A stretch of DNA of 64,000 bases from Cyanobium sp. Tous-M-B4. Its GTDB lineage: Bacteria; Cyanobacteriota; Cyanobacteriia; PCC-6307; Cyanobiaceae. Below the pieces are notes generated by a model. That model was not told the origin of the DNA and made no database searches. It was given only the letters and a program-made list of their open reading frames with translations. This document shows positions 10,462 to 19,318 of this stretch, piece after piece. Each line of letters begins with the position of its first letter. Positions within the stretch are counted from its first letter, which is position 1. The stretch spans positions 248,001 through 312,000 of the forward strand of contig NZ_JAGQBA010000004.1 in NCBI RefSeq assembly GCF_024345395.1. Direction: 5' to 3'. The translations under genes were made by a program, and so were the position numbers.

Positions 10462-11011
10462 GCAGCTGCCGCAATTGACACCGCCGCAATTGACACTCCC
10501 ACAATTGACACTTAGGCAGCAGGCCCAGCTGCTGGATTGGGCAGTGGAACTACAGGCTGCTCCCAGTTGGGTTGGCAGCCTGCCGGTGGCCCTGCTTGAG
10601 CGTTGCTGGCTGAGGCTGCGGCGCGTACCACTAGAGCAGCTTGCCCTGGTGCTGCCGCCAGATGCCAGCGCCGAAGCACCAGAACTGGTGCGCTATCGGG
10701 CCTGGATCTCCGCCGGACAGCCGGCCTGGTCAGCCCAGTTGCGCTGCTGGCAGGAATTCGGTCAACCGGCCTGCCAGGAGGCGCTGCGCCACTTCTGGGG
10801 CCACCAGGAGCGAGGCAACCACGGCTGGACATTTGCTGCCTATCTGGAGCTGCTGGAGACCTATCGAAACCAGTTTCAACCAGGGGCCGAGCGGGCCCTG
10901 CCCCTGATCGTGCTAGCTCGCAGCGGGCAGCGAGAGCCCCATCGACTGCACTGGCTCACCCCCCCCTTGGCCAGCCGATGCGGCACACTTGCCCCTGACT
11001 GCACAGGCTGA
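10454..11011 (+). CDS. Uncharacterised 185-residue protein
   Basis: I do not recognise this protein. Its ATG overlaps the end of the CDF transporter gene by eight bases, so it is probably co-translated. The N-terminus carries a short repeat, QLT(P/L)P three times, encoded by a perfect-period 15-bp repeat. The rest is rich in Trp, Leu, Gln and Ala (for example LLDWAVELQAAPSWVGSLP and HHFWGH-like RHFWGHQERGNHGWTF) and looks like a soluble helical domain. No signal peptide or membrane helix is seen. Confidence 0.7.
   Translation: MAEQLPQLTPPQLTLPQLTLRQQAQLLDWAVELQAAPSWVGSLPVALLERCWLRLRRVPLEQLALVLPPDASAEAPELVRYRAWISAGQPAWSAQLRCWQEFGQPACQEALRHFWGHQERGNHGWTFAAYLELLETYRNQFQPGAERALPLIVLARSGQREPHRLHWLTPPLASRCGTLAPDCTG
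10469..10513. repeat. Three tandem 15-bp repeats inside a coding sequence
   Basis: Copies at 10469-10483, 10484-10498 and 10499-10513 share CC(G/A)CAATTGACAC followed by two variable bases. The period is a multiple of three, so the repeats add the pentapeptide PQLT(P/L) and keep the frame. This is a likely site of slippage. Confidence 0.9.
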
Positions 11012-11015
11012 GGCG

Positions 11016-11546
11016 ATGGCCGACGAAACCACCCCCTCTCAAACTCGCGATGACCAGGGAGGGCGTTCCGGTGGCGGCCGCCCACCAGGCAACCGCGAAC
11101 CCGGCGGATTCCGCATCCGGCTCAGCGACAACGAGATGCGTGCCGCCCGAGCCATTCAGGAAGGCTTCGCGCTGCGCTCCACGGTGGCTGCCCTCGGCTT
11201 CGCCATTCGCACGGTGGCCCAGCTGCTCGAGGATGGAAAACTCGACGAACTGGTCGCTCAACAAAGGGCCCAGGCAGGTCCCCGTGGCGATTCCCCCCGC
11301 AGCGATTCCCCACGCTCCGAGCGCCGGCCAGGGGGTGGCGAGGGCCGGGTGATCCGCCAAGAGCGGGCACCTCGCATCGACCCGTTCGCTCGCCCCAGCA
11401 AGCCTCCTGCTCCCGTGGCAGAGCCCATCGTGCCCGTCTCTGAAGAGGCTGCCGCCGAAGAGCTGGCTGTAGAAGATCTGGCTGGAGAAGATCTTGCCCC
11501 CGAGAGCGCTGAGAGCACCGAAAACCCTGAGAGCACCGAGAGCTGA
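11016..11546 (+). CDS. Conserved cyanobacterial protein of unknown function
   Basis: A protein of about 176 residues with a charged Gly/Arg-rich N-terminus, a compact conserved-looking core (about residues 30-80: GGFRIRLSDNEMRAARAIQE, LRSTVAALGFAIRTVAQLLE, DGKLDELVAQQR), and an acidic low-complexity tail with repeats of LAGED and ESTENPEST type. The core looks helical and could bind nucleic acid or protein; this is a guess. It lies just before trpS, five bases apart. The ATG at 11016 is preferred over an upstream frame extension to 10989. Confidence 0.72.
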   Translation: MADETTPSQTRDDQGGRSGGGRPPGNREPGGFRIRLSDNEMRAARAIQEGFALRSTVAALGFAIRTVAQLLEDGKLDELVAQQRAQAGPRGDSPRSDSPRSERRPGGGEGRVIRQERAPRIDPFARPSKPPAPVAEPIVPVSEEAAAEELAVEDLAGEDLAPESAESTENPESTES

Positions 11547-11551
11547 GTCCC

Positions 11552-12580
11552 ATGGCACGGCCGAGGGTTCTGTCTGGGGTGCAACCCACCGGGGCTCTGC
11601 ACCTCGGCAACTGGCTGGGCGCGATCCGCAACTGGGTTGATCTCCAGAGCAGCCACGACACCTTTTTTTGTGTGGTCGATCTTCATGCGATCACTGTTCC
11701 CCATCAGCCAGCCCAGCTCGCCGAGGACACGCTCTCAACAGCAGCTCTCTATCTCGCCTGCGGCATAGATCCCGATCGCTCAACTGTGTTCGTGCAGAGC
11801 CATGTGAGCGCTCACTGCGAACTCGCCTGGCTGCTCAACTGCGTCACCCCGCTCAATTGGCTGGAGCGGATGATCCAGTTCAAGGAAAAGGCAATCAAAC
11901 AGGGAGACCAGGTATCTGTGGGCCTGTTGGACTACCCGGTGCTGATGGCTGCCGACATCCTTCTCTACGACGCTGATCTGGTGCCTGTGGGGGAGGACCA
12001 AAAGCAGCACCTTGAACTCGCCCGCGACATTGCCCAGCAGCGCATCAACGCCCGTTTTGGCAAGCGGAATCCAGATGGTGAGGTAATTCCAGTGCTCAAG
12101 GTGCCCGAGCCCTTGATCCTGCGGGAAGGGGCCCGGGTGATGAGCCTCACCGATGGCAGCTCAAAGATGAGCAAAAGCGACCCCAACGAGGGCTCACGAA
12201 TCAGCTTGCTGGATCCGCCTGAACTGGTGGTTAAAAAAATAAAACGGGCCAAAACCGACCCCACCATGGGACTGGAATTCGGTAATCCGGAGCGGCCTGA
12301 AGCAGACAACCTTCTAGGGCTTTACGCCCTGCTGGCCGGCAAAACCAGGCAGCAGGCAGCCGAGCAGTGCGGCGCCATGGGCTGGGGCACGTTTAAGCCC
12401 CTGCTGGCAGATGCTGCCGTGGAGGCCTTAAGACCAGTGCAGCAGCGTTATCAGGAGTGGCGTCAGCAGCCTGGAGCGGTGGCGGAGGTGCTGCGCAATG
12501 GCCAACACAAAGCTGCAGCGGTTGCCGATGAGACCCTCAAACGGGTGCGGGAAACACTGGGTTTCTTGCCGCCCGGCTAG
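11552..12580 (+). CDS. trpS: Tryptophanyl-tRNA synthetase
   Basis: The 342-residue class I synthetase charges tRNA-Trp. Seen: the HIGH-type motif PTGALHLGNWLGA near the N-terminus, the substrate region DLHAITVPHQP, and the KMSKS loop SKMSKSDPNEGSRISLLD. Length is normal for bacterial TrpS. It ends convergently with the DUF2752 gene, leaving a gap of sixteen bases. Confidence 0.97.
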   Translation: MARPRVLSGVQPTGALHLGNWLGAIRNWVDLQSSHDTFFCVVDLHAITVPHQPAQLAEDTLSTAALYLACGIDPDRSTVFVQSHVSAHCELAWLLNCVTPLNWLERMIQFKEKAIKQGDQVSVGLLDYPVLMAADILLYDADLVPVGEDQKQHLELARDIAQQRINARFGKRNPDGEVIPVLKVPEPLILREGARVMSLTDGSSKMSKSDPNEGSRISLLDPPELVVKKIKRAKTDPTMGLEFGNPERPEADNLLGLYALLAGKTRQQAAEQCGAMGWGTFKPLLADAAVEALRPVQQRYQEWRQQPGAVAEVLRNGQHKAAAVADETLKRVRETLGFLPPG

Positions 12581-12596
12581 GAACTTTCTGGGCAGT

Positions 12597-12950
12597 TCAG
12601 GCCGGCAAAGGCTGGCCCTGGCTCCAGCCCCAGAGCCGCAGCAGCCAGTAGCCAAATGCGAGCAGCGCGGCGGCACAGGCCAACTGCAGCAGCAGCCGAG
12701 AGGCCAGGCGGCCGCCAAAGAGAGTCCAGAGCCCCAGGGCCAGCGCAAGCCCCACCAGCACCGGGCCAAAAGCGTGCCACTCCAGGGCCTGGGCTAGGTC
12801 GCCATGCAGGGTCGCCAGCACGGAGCGCGTTAAGTAGCAGGTGGGGCAGGGAATCCCCGTGAGCTGACGCAGGGGACAACTCCACAACCCCATGGGCAGC
12901 GCCGCTCCAGCCGCCAGCCCCAGCAACAACAAAAAACGTCGCTGTCTCAA
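12597..12950 (-). CDS. DUF2752 small membrane protein
   Basis: The 117-residue protein has three hydrophobic helices and the DUF2752 signature CPLRQLTGIPCPTCYLTRS, with the closely spaced cysteines seen in that family. It is an integral inner-membrane protein of unknown function. Its ATG overlaps the stop of the TM2 gene by four bases, so the two are translationally coupled. Confidence 0.85.
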   Translation of the reverse strand: MRQRRFLLLLGLAAGAALPMGLWSCPLRQLTGIPCPTCYLTRSVLATLHGDLAQALEWHAFGPVLVGLALALGLWTLFGGRLASRLLLQLACAAALLAFGYWLLRLWGWSQGQPLPA

Positions 12951-13369
12951 GGCTCCTTGTAGATCACCCGGCCCCGATCGTCATTGCCGACATCTAAGAG
13001 CTCAGCGTGGAGCAACCTTTGAATCTCATCACGCACCTGGCGACTCTCCACCCCAGCCGGCAACTCCATCTCGACAAGGGCGTCATTAAGGGTGAAGCCC
13101 AGCTCGCCTCGGCGCCTCGCCAAATGGACTAGCTGCCGCTCAACCGAGAGGGTCGAGCCCTGCGACACCAAAGGTCGGTTCGCCTGGTCAACCAGTTCGG
13201 GCATCAACCAGAGATCAACCAATTGGCCCACGAAGCAGAGGCCAAAAGTGAGCAACCACAGGGTGCCGCTGAGGGGCTTGCGGTTGTAGAAGCGATGCAC
13301 GCCACACACTCCCACCAGGCCTAGGGCCCAGAGGACGTAGCCGAAAGCCAGGTTGCGGCGCTCGCCCAT
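12947..13369 (-). CDS. TM2 domain protein
   Basis: A protein of 140 residues. The N-terminal part is a TM2 domain: two membrane helices with the motif GVCGVHRFYNRKPLSGTLWL followed by DLWLMPELVDQAN. The C-terminal half (about residues 70-140) is soluble and contains VERQLVHLARRRGELGFTL and a winged-helix-like ending. I chose ATG 13369, which overlaps the stop of the upstream DUF2605 gene by one base; the longer reading to 13417 would run into that gene. Function is unknown. Confidence 0.85.
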   Translation of the reverse strand: MGERRNLAFGYVLWALGLVGVCGVHRFYNRKPLSGTLWLLTFGLCFVGQLVDLWLMPELVDQANRPLVSQGSTLSVERQLVHLARRRGELGFTLNDALVEMELPAGVESRQVRDEIQRLLHAELLDVGNDDRGRVIYKEP

Positions 13370-13707
13370 CACGGCAGGGTCACCCCATGGCGGCGCAGGG
13401 CCGCCGAAAGATTCCACACCGACAACACCAGTTGATGCCAGGGAGCCAGGGTCTCCATCTCGAGGGCCATTGGTATGGGAGCTGCCTGGCGCAAGCTTGT
13501 GGCAGCGCAGAGTTCCTTGCGGGCCTGCACCAGGTGATCGCGCAGGATCAGCTGCTGGTCTTGGGGCATCACCTCTTCTGGGCAGTGATCTAGCAGCAGC
13601 AGGCCCCGCTCAAACCAGGAACTGAAATCATCGAGCAGGGACCCGAGCAGCTGATCAAGCAGAACGCCGGGGGATTCAGGCTCGGGTGTTGGAGAAGAAA
13701 AACCCAT
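13369..13707 (-). CDS. DUF2605 family protein
   Basis: The 112-residue protein resembles DUF2605, a small cyanobacterial family. Seen: LLDQLLGSLLDDFSSWFERG, then a hydrophilic helix with LRDHLVQARKELCAATSL and LETLAPWHQLVLSVWNLSAAL-like spacing. No signal peptide. It leads the DUF2605-TM2-DUF2752 run, each member overlapping the next by one to four bases, and is divergent from thrS 59 bases away. Confidence 0.8.
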   Translation of the reverse strand: MGFSSPTPEPESPGVLLDQLLGSLLDDFSSWFERGLLLLDHCPEEVMPQDQQLILRDHLVQARKELCAATSLRQAAPIPMALEMETLAPWHQLVLSVWNLSAALRRHGVTLP

Positions 13708-13766
13708 GGGTCCAGCTTAAGAGCGCTGCGTAGGATCGCTCTTCGCCCTAATTAGACGCGCGATCA

Positions 13767-15590
13767 GTGCCCGTGAACCCAACCAGCTCCGAGCCAGCAC
13801 CGATCGCCCTGCCCAAAACCAGCGAAAGCAACCAGCTGCTGCGCATCCGCCACTCGATGAGCCATGTGCTGGCCATGGCTGTGCAGAAGCTCTTTCCCCA
13901 GGCTCAAGTCACCATCGGCCCTTGGACCGAGAGCGGCTTTTATTACGACTTCGACAATCCCGATCCCTTCACCGAGGCCGATCTCAAGGCAATCAAAAAG
14001 GAGATGGGCAAGATCATTGGCCGCCGTCTGCCCCTTGAGCGGATCGAAGTAAGCCGCACTGAAGCCGAGGCCAGGATCAAAGCCCAAAACGAGCCCTACA
14101 AGCTGGAGATCCTGGCGGGGATCAGCGAGCCGATCAGTCTTTACACCCTGGGCGAGGAGTGGTGGGACCTCTGCGCCGGGCCCCACGTAGCCAACACCAG
14201 CGAGCTCAACCCCAAGGCCTTCGAGCTCGAGAGCGTCGCCGGCGCCTATTGGCGTGGCGATGAAACCAAGGCCCAGCTGCAGCGCATCTACGGCACCGCC
14301 TGGGAAACCCCCGAGCAGCTGGCGGAACACAAGCGGCGCAAGGAAGAGGCCAAACGACGGGACCACAGGCGCTTGGGCACCGATCTGAATCTGTTCTCGA
14401 TCGAGGATGAGGCCGGGGCTGGGCTGGTGTTCTGGCATCCCCGCGGCGCTCGGATGCGCCTGTTGATTGAAGATTTTTGGCGTCAGGCCCATTTCGCAGC
14501 TGGATACGAACTGTTGTACACACCACACGTGGCCGACATCAGCCTGTGGAAAACCTCGGGCCACCTCGACTTCTATGCCGAGAGCATGTTTGGCCCCATG
14601 CAAGTCGATGAGCGGCAATACCAGCTCAAGCCGATGAACTGCCCCTTTCACGTGCTCACATACGCAAGCACCCTGCGCAGTTACCGGGAGCTGCCAATTC
14701 GCTGGGCCGAGTTGGGCACCGTTTATCGCTACGAGCGTCCGGGTGTGATGCACGGCCTAATGCGGGTGCGCGGCTTCACCCAGGACGACGCCCACGTGTT
14801 TTGCCTACCAGAGCAGATCAGCGATGAGATCCTGCGCATCCTTGATCTCACAGAGGAGATCCTTTCCGCCTTCGATTTCAAGACCTACGAAATAAATCTC
14901 TCCACCAGGCCGGAGAAGTCGATCGGCGCAGACGCCGTGTGGGAACTGGCAACCCAAGGCCTGATCGAGGCCCTCGATCGCAAGGGATGGGCCTACAAGA
15001 TCGATGAAGGCGGCGGCGCCTTCTACGGTCCCAAGATCGACCTAAAAATCGAAGATGCCATCGGGCGAATGTGGCAGTGCTCCACAATCCAGCTCGATTT
15101 CAACCTGCCAGAACGTTTCGAACTGGAGTACGTGGCCGCTGATGGCTCAAGAATGCGCCCGATCATGATCCACCGGGCGATCTTCGGTTCGCTGGAGCGG
15201 TTTTTCGGGATCATGACCGAGAACTACGCCGGCGATTTCCCCTTCTGGCTGGCACCCGAGCAGATCCGGCTGCTGCCCGTTACCGATGAGGTGATGCCCT
15301 ACGCCGAGCAGCTACTGGAGCAGCTCAAGGCCGCTGGCATCCGCGCCACCCTGGACCATTCCGGCGAGCGCCTCGGCAAGCTGATTCGCAACGGCGAACA
15401 GATGAAAATCCCCCTGCTGGCAGTGATCGGCGCCAAGGAGGCTGAAACAGGTGCGGTGAGCCTGCGCAGCAGACGCGAAGGCGACCTCGGCAACCTGAGC
15501 GTGGCCGACCTGCTGGCTGCAGCAGTTACGGCAAATGCCAAGCGGGCAGCTGGCCTGGGCCTGCCGGCGATCCCCACACCCGGCCAGTGA
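13767..15590 (+). CDS. thrS: Threonyl-tRNA synthetase lacking a TGS domain
   Basis: The 607-residue class II synthetase charges tRNA-Thr. The N-terminal editing domain is present with its HxxxH pair (HSMSH) and the CAGPH segment. The catalytic core shows KPMNCPFHV, ERPGVMHGLMRVRGFTQDD and the motif 3 region MIHRAIFGSLERF, followed by an anticodon-binding domain. The small N-terminal TGS domain found in E. coli ThrRS is absent, since the protein begins almost directly with the editing domain. The start is GTG 13767. Confidence 0.95.
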   Translation: MPVNPTSSEPAPIALPKTSESNQLLRIRHSMSHVLAMAVQKLFPQAQVTIGPWTESGFYYDFDNPDPFTEADLKAIKKEMGKIIGRRLPLERIEVSRTEAEARIKAQNEPYKLEILAGISEPISLYTLGEEWWDLCAGPHVANTSELNPKAFELESVAGAYWRGDETKAQLQRIYGTAWETPEQLAEHKRRKEEAKRRDHRRLGTDLNLFSIEDEAGAGLVFWHPRGARMRLLIEDFWRQAHFAAGYELLYTPHVADISLWKTSGHLDFYAESMFGPMQVDERQYQLKPMNCPFHVLTYASTLRSYRELPIRWAELGTVYRYERPGVMHGLMRVRGFTQDDAHVFCLPEQISDEILRILDLTEEILSAFDFKTYEINLSTRPEKSIGADAVWELATQGLIEALDRKGWAYKIDEGGGAFYGPKIDLKIEDAIGRMWQCSTIQLDFNLPERFELEYVAADGSRMRPIMIHRAIFGSLERFFGIMTENYAGDFPFWLAPEQIRLLPVTDEVMPYAEQLLEQLKAAGIRATLDHSGERLGKLIRNGEQMKIPLLAVIGAKEAETGAVSLRSRREGDLGNLSVADLLAAAVTANAKRAAGLGLPAIPTPGQ

Positions 15591-16579
15591 CCACCCTTCT
15601 AGCTGGAGACATCGGCGGCACCAAGACCCTTCTCGCCCTCTATCAGCTGCAGGCCGGGGGTGAATTGGAGCTGCTGCGCAGTGAGCGCTACCTATCCGCC
15701 GACTGGGACGACCTGGCCCCGTTGCTGGCCACCTTTCTGGGTGCTTCCCAGCCCCCTCCTGCGGCCGCCTGCCTGGCGGTGGCAGGACCGGTGGAGGCGG
15801 GTAAGGCCCAACTAACCAACCTCCACTGGCAGCTCGATGGCACCCAGCTGGCTGCCGCCACAGGTATTTGGCGGTTTGAGCTGGTCAATGATTTCGCCGT
15901 ATTGATCTACGGGCTGCCCCATCTCACCTCCCAGCAACAGGCGCCAATCCGCCCGGGGGTGGCGAGGCCGGAGGCGCCCCTGCTGGTGCTTGGTGCGGGA
16001 ACGGGTCTGGGGGTGGCCTACGGGGTACCAACCCCGTCGGGTTTGGTGGCGGTGGCCAGCGAGGCAGCCCACGCTGAATTCGCCCCCCGCAACCAGCAGG
16101 AATGGGAACTCAAACAGTGGCTCGCCCGCGAGCGGGGCCTAGAGCGAGTCTCAATCGAGCGGGTGGTAAGCGGCACTGGCCTGGGCGAAGTGGCGCGCTG
16201 GCTGCTTCACATCCGCCACCCCGGCGGAGACCATCCCCTCTTCCCGCTAGCCGATGGGTCGGAACTGCCCGCTGCCGTGGCTGCCAGCGCTGCCTTAGGG
16301 GAAAGCCTGGCCTGCGAAGCCTTGGAGATCTGGATCGGCTGCTACGGCAGTGTGTGTGGCGATCTGGCCCTGGCGGGCCTGAGCCGGGGGGGGATGTGGT
16401 TGGCCGGCGGTACCGCAGGAAAGCTGCTGGAAAGCCTGCGCTCGCCCACCTTTAACCGGGCATTTCTAAACAAGGGTCGGCTTGAGCCGGTGCTGGTAAG
16501 CATGCCGATCACGGCCGTGGTCGATCCGGCCATTGGCCAATTCAGCGCGGCCTGCCGGGCGCGCATGCTGCTGGCCTGA
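15587..16579 (+). CDS. glk: Glucokinase (Glk family)
   Basis: The 330-residue kinase phosphorylates glucose with ATP. Seen: the phosphate-binding loop LLAGDIGGTKTLLAL, the sugar-site segment ELVNDFAVL, and the second nucleotide segment VLGAGTGLGVAYG. It starts at GTG 15587 in a four-base overlap with the thrS stop. A second, ROK-type sugar kinase gene lies at 33.8 kb. Confidence 0.93.
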   Translation: MTTLLAGDIGGTKTLLALYQLQAGGELELLRSERYLSADWDDLAPLLATFLGASQPPPAAACLAVAGPVEAGKAQLTNLHWQLDGTQLAAATGIWRFELVNDFAVLIYGLPHLTSQQQAPIRPGVARPEAPLLVLGAGTGLGVAYGVPTPSGLVAVASEAAHAEFAPRNQQEWELKQWLARERGLERVSIERVVSGTGLGEVARWLLHIRHPGGDHPLFPLADGSELPAAVAASAALGESLACEALEIWIGCYGSVCGDLALAGLSRGGMWLAGGTAGKLLESLRSPTFNRAFLNKGRLEPVLVSMPITAVVDPAIGQFSAACRARMLLA

Positions 16580-16606
16580 GACACTGGGCGCAGCAGAAGT
16601 TGTCCC

Positions 16607-17572
16607 ATGGTGCGCCCCCGGGTCGGACAAGGGGTTGAGGTTCACGTTCCAGCTACCACAGCCAACGTCGGTCCTGGCTTTGACTGTCTGGGGGCTGCCC
16701 TGGATCTCGACAACGTCTTCCAGATGCGCTGCATCGAGGGCGGCAGCGAGCGCTTTGATCTGATTATCGAAGGCAGCGAAGGAGCCCACCTACGCGGAGG
16801 GCCCGACAACCTGGTGTATCGCTCGGCCCAACGGGTTTGGAAAGAAGCCGGCGAGGAGCCGGTGGCCCTTGAAGCAAGAGTGCGGCTAGCGGTGCCGCCG
16901 GCCCGGGGCCTGGGTAGCAGCGCCACGGCGATTGTGGCTGGCCTGATCGGCGCCAATGCGCTGGTGGGCGAGCCCCTCAGTCGCGAGAAGCTGCTGGAGT
17001 TGGCCATCGACATTGAAGGCCATCCCGACAACGTGGTGCCCTCCTTGGTGGGGGGATTGTGCATGACAGCCAAGGCGGCCTCGCACCGCTGGCGGGTGGT
17101 GCGCTGTGAATGGTCGCCTCTCGTTCAGGCAGTGGTCGCAATCCCCGCTATCCGGCTCACCACCAGCGAAGCAAGGCGGGCCCTGCCGAAATCAATTCCA
17201 GTGGGGGATGCGGTGATCAACCTGGGCTCCCTCACATTGCTGCTGCAGGGGCTGCGCACCGGCAATGGCGACTTGATCACCGATGGCATGCACGACCGTC
17301 TTCATGAGCCCTACCGCTGGGGCCTGATCCATGGCGGCAAGGCCGTAAGGGAGGCGGCCCTAGCGGCGGGAGCCTGGGGTTGCGTCATCAGTGGCGCCGG
17401 TCCAAGCCTGCTTGCCCTGTGCCCCAAACCAGCGGCCGAAGACGTGAGTAGAGCGATGGTGCGGGCCTGGCACCAAGCCGGGGTGGAGTCCCGCTCAGAG
17501 GTGCTGGCCATCCAGCAACTGGGCAGCCGCTGGGAGCACTTGCCAGACCAGAAGCCCGCCGCCAGTGAGTAG
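16607..17572 (+). CDS. thrB: Homoserine kinase
   Basis: The 321-residue GHMP kinase makes O-phosphohomoserine for threonine synthesis. Seen: the N-terminal VHVPATTANVGPGFDCLGAA, the ATP-binding motif PPARGLGSSATAIVAGL, and a C-terminal GAGPSLLAL segment. It follows glk by 27 bases. A 16-bp perfect palindrome spans its stop codon. Confidence 0.96.
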   Translation: MVRPRVGQGVEVHVPATTANVGPGFDCLGAALDLDNVFQMRCIEGGSERFDLIIEGSEGAHLRGGPDNLVYRSAQRVWKEAGEEPVALEARVRLAVPPARGLGSSATAIVAGLIGANALVGEPLSREKLLELAIDIEGHPDNVVPSLVGGLCMTAKAASHRWRVVRCEWSPLVQAVVAIPAIRLTTSEARRALPKSIPVGDAVINLGSLTLLLQGLRTGNGDLITDGMHDRLHEPYRWGLIHGGKAVREAALAAGAWGCVISGAGPSLLALCPKPAAEDVSRAMVRAWHQAGVESRSEVLAIQQLGSRWEHLPDQKPAASE

Positions 17573-17581
17573 ATCTACTCA
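17566..17581. promoter_or_regulatory. 16-bp perfect palindrome over the thrB stop
   Basis: TGAGTAGATCTACTCA is fully self-complementary and contains the thrB stop codon. It lies about 95 bases before the ndhD start. It does not match the NtcA or LexA site consensus I know. It could be an operator or only part of the structured spacer. Confidence 0.35.
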
Positions 17582-17608
17582 GTACAGCAACCAGGACTGA
17601 TAGGTTGG

Positions 17609-17666
17609 TTGCAGATTTGAACAGCGCCTGACCTCGGCCCTGTTCAGCGAATCACCAGATCTGCAA
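17609..17666 (+). promoter_or_regulatory. Two-tier hairpin in the ndhD leader
   Basis: An outer stem TTGCAGAT (17609-17616) / ATCTGCAA (17659-17666) encloses an inner stem TGAACAG (17618-17624) / CTGTTCA (17640-17646). It ends eight bases before the GTG and eleven before the ATG of ndhD. Its 3' arm therefore occupies the place of the ribosome-binding site, and no clear Shine-Dalgarno sequence is seen elsewhere. Regulation is inferred. Confidence 0.4.
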
Positions 17667-17673
17667 TCGGGCC

Positions 17674-19266
17674 GTGATGGACATCAACATGCCCCTGCTA
17701 GCCGCGTCCAGCCTGGGCGCTACAGCAGCGGAATCAGCCTTTCCCTGGCTGAGCCTGATCGTGCTGCTGCCGGCAGCAGTCGCCCTTGTAATGCCGCTGC
17801 TGCCAGGAGATGGCAGCGACCCCAAGTGGCCCCGCACCCTGGCCCTCGCCACCCTGGCAATTGACCTTGGTCTAATGGTGTTCTGCTTTAGCAGGCACTT
17901 CGATGGCTCCAGCAGTGATTTGCAACTGGTCGAAAGGGTCAGTTGGGTGCCGGCCATGGGCCTGGAGTGGTCCCTGGCGGCTGATGGCCTCTCAACACCA
18001 TTGGTACTGCTCTCAGGCCTGGTAACCCTGCTTTCGGTGGCGGCCAGCTGGAACATAAAGAGCAAAACCCGCCTTTATTTCGCCCTGATGCTGGTTCAGG
18101 CCTCAGCCCAGGGCCTTGTTTTTCTCTCCCAAGACTTTCTACTTTTCTTCCTTGCCTGGGAGCTTGAGCTAGTTCCTGTATATCTATTAATCGCGATCTG
18201 GGGTGGCAAGCAACGACAATACGCGGCCACCAAGTTTATTTTATATACCGCCACAGCCTCCCTGCTCATCTTGTTGAGCGGCCTTGCTCTTGCTTTCTCA
18301 GGCGACAGCTTCAGCTTCAACCTCTCAGAGCTAGCCAGCCGTTCCCCCGGTGGCACCTTTGGCCTGCTCTGCTATCTGGGCTTCCTGGTGGGTTTCGGGG
18401 TGAAATTGCCAATGTTCCCCCTCCACACCTGGTTACCCGACGCCCACGGTGAAGCAAATGCGCCCGTATCGATGCTGCTGGCAGGAGTGCTGCTGAAAAT
18501 GGGTGGCTACGCCCTTCTGCGCTTCAACGTGCAGATGCTTCCGGAGGTGCATCTGAGGCTGGCACCAGCCCTAATTGTGCTCGGCATCGTCAACATCGTC
18601 TACGGCGCCCTGAATGCTTTTGCCCAGGACAACGTCAAACGGCGCATTGCCTGCAGCTCCGTGAGCCACATGGGTTTTGTGCTGCTCGGTATTGGTGCAG
18701 TAGATGCCCTTGGCATCAGCGGCGCCATGCTGCAGATGATCAGTCATGGCCTGATCGCAGCTGCCATGTTCTTTGTTACCGGGGTGTTTTACGAACGCAC
18801 CGAAACCCTTTCAATCCCCAACATGGGCGGCCTCGCCAAAGCCCTGCCGATCACCTTCGCCTTTTTCCTTGCCAGCTCTCTTGCTTCCCTTGCCCTGCCA
18901 GGCATGAGTGGCTTTGTGAGCGAGATCACGGTGTTTCTCGGCATCACCGCAAACGACGGCTTCACCATCGGTTTCCGGGTGATCGCCATCGTGCTGGCGG
19001 CGATCGGACTAGTGCTAACCCCTGTTTATCTGCTCAGCCTCTGCCGCCGGGTGTTCTTCGGTCCGAGAATTCCGGCCCTAGCAGTGGTTGGAGACATGCG
19101 TCCGCGGGAGCTTTTTATTGGTCTCACGCTGCTGATACCAACCCTGGCGATTGGCTTTTGGCCGCGGCTAGCAATTGATGTCTATGAGGCCTCAACCAAC
19201 GCCCTGGCCCAGCAATTGAGTGCAACTGCCCTGGTTGCCATGGGCCGGGTCACCGCCCTGGGCTAG
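17674..19266 (+). CDS. ndhD: NDH-1 subunit 4 (NdhD)
   Basis: The 530-residue protein is a proton-pumping membrane subunit of the NDH-1 complex used for respiration and cyclic electron flow in thylakoids. About fourteen hydrophobic helices are visible, with the antiporter-family segments [36 protein letters not shown] and the loop [19 protein letters not shown]. It resembles the D1/D2 type rather than the CO2-uptake D3/D4 types, but this was judged by eye. Start is GTG 17674 or ATG 17677. Confidence 0.95.
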   Translation: MMDINMPLLAASSLGATAAESAFPWLSLIVLLPAAVALVMPLLPGDGSDPKWPRTLALATLAIDLGLMVFCFSRHFDGSSSDLQLVERVSWVPAMGLEWSLAADGLSTPLVLLSGLVTLLSVAASWNIKSKTRLYFALMLVQASAQGLVFLSQDFLLFFLAWELELVPVYLLIAIWGGKQRQYAATKFILYTATASLLILLSGLALAFSGDSFSFNLSELASRSPGGTFGLLCYLGFLVGFGVKLPMFPLHTWLPDAHGEANAPVSMLLAGVLLKMGGYALLRFNVQMLPEVHLRLAPALIVLGIVNIVYGALNAFAQDNVKRRIACSSVSHMGFVLLGIGAVDALGISGAMLQMISHGLIAAAMFFVTGVFYERTETLSIPNMGGLAKALPITFAFFLASSLASLALPGMSGFVSEITVFLGITANDGFTIGFRVIAIVLAAIGLVLTPVYLLSLCRRVFFGPRIPALAVVGDMRPRELFIGLTLLIPTLAIGFWPRLAIDVYEASTNALAQQLSATALVAMGRVTALG

Positions 19267-19318
19267 TTCACAAAAGCTTGTTGGATCGGCTGGAATAGGT
19301 GCACTAAATCCCCCATCC

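Noticed and set aside
13764-14753. Long open frame antisense to thrS (about 329 codons)
   Set aside because: It lies wholly opposite a clear thrS gene; such frames arise from GC-rich codon bias, and the product resembles no protein.
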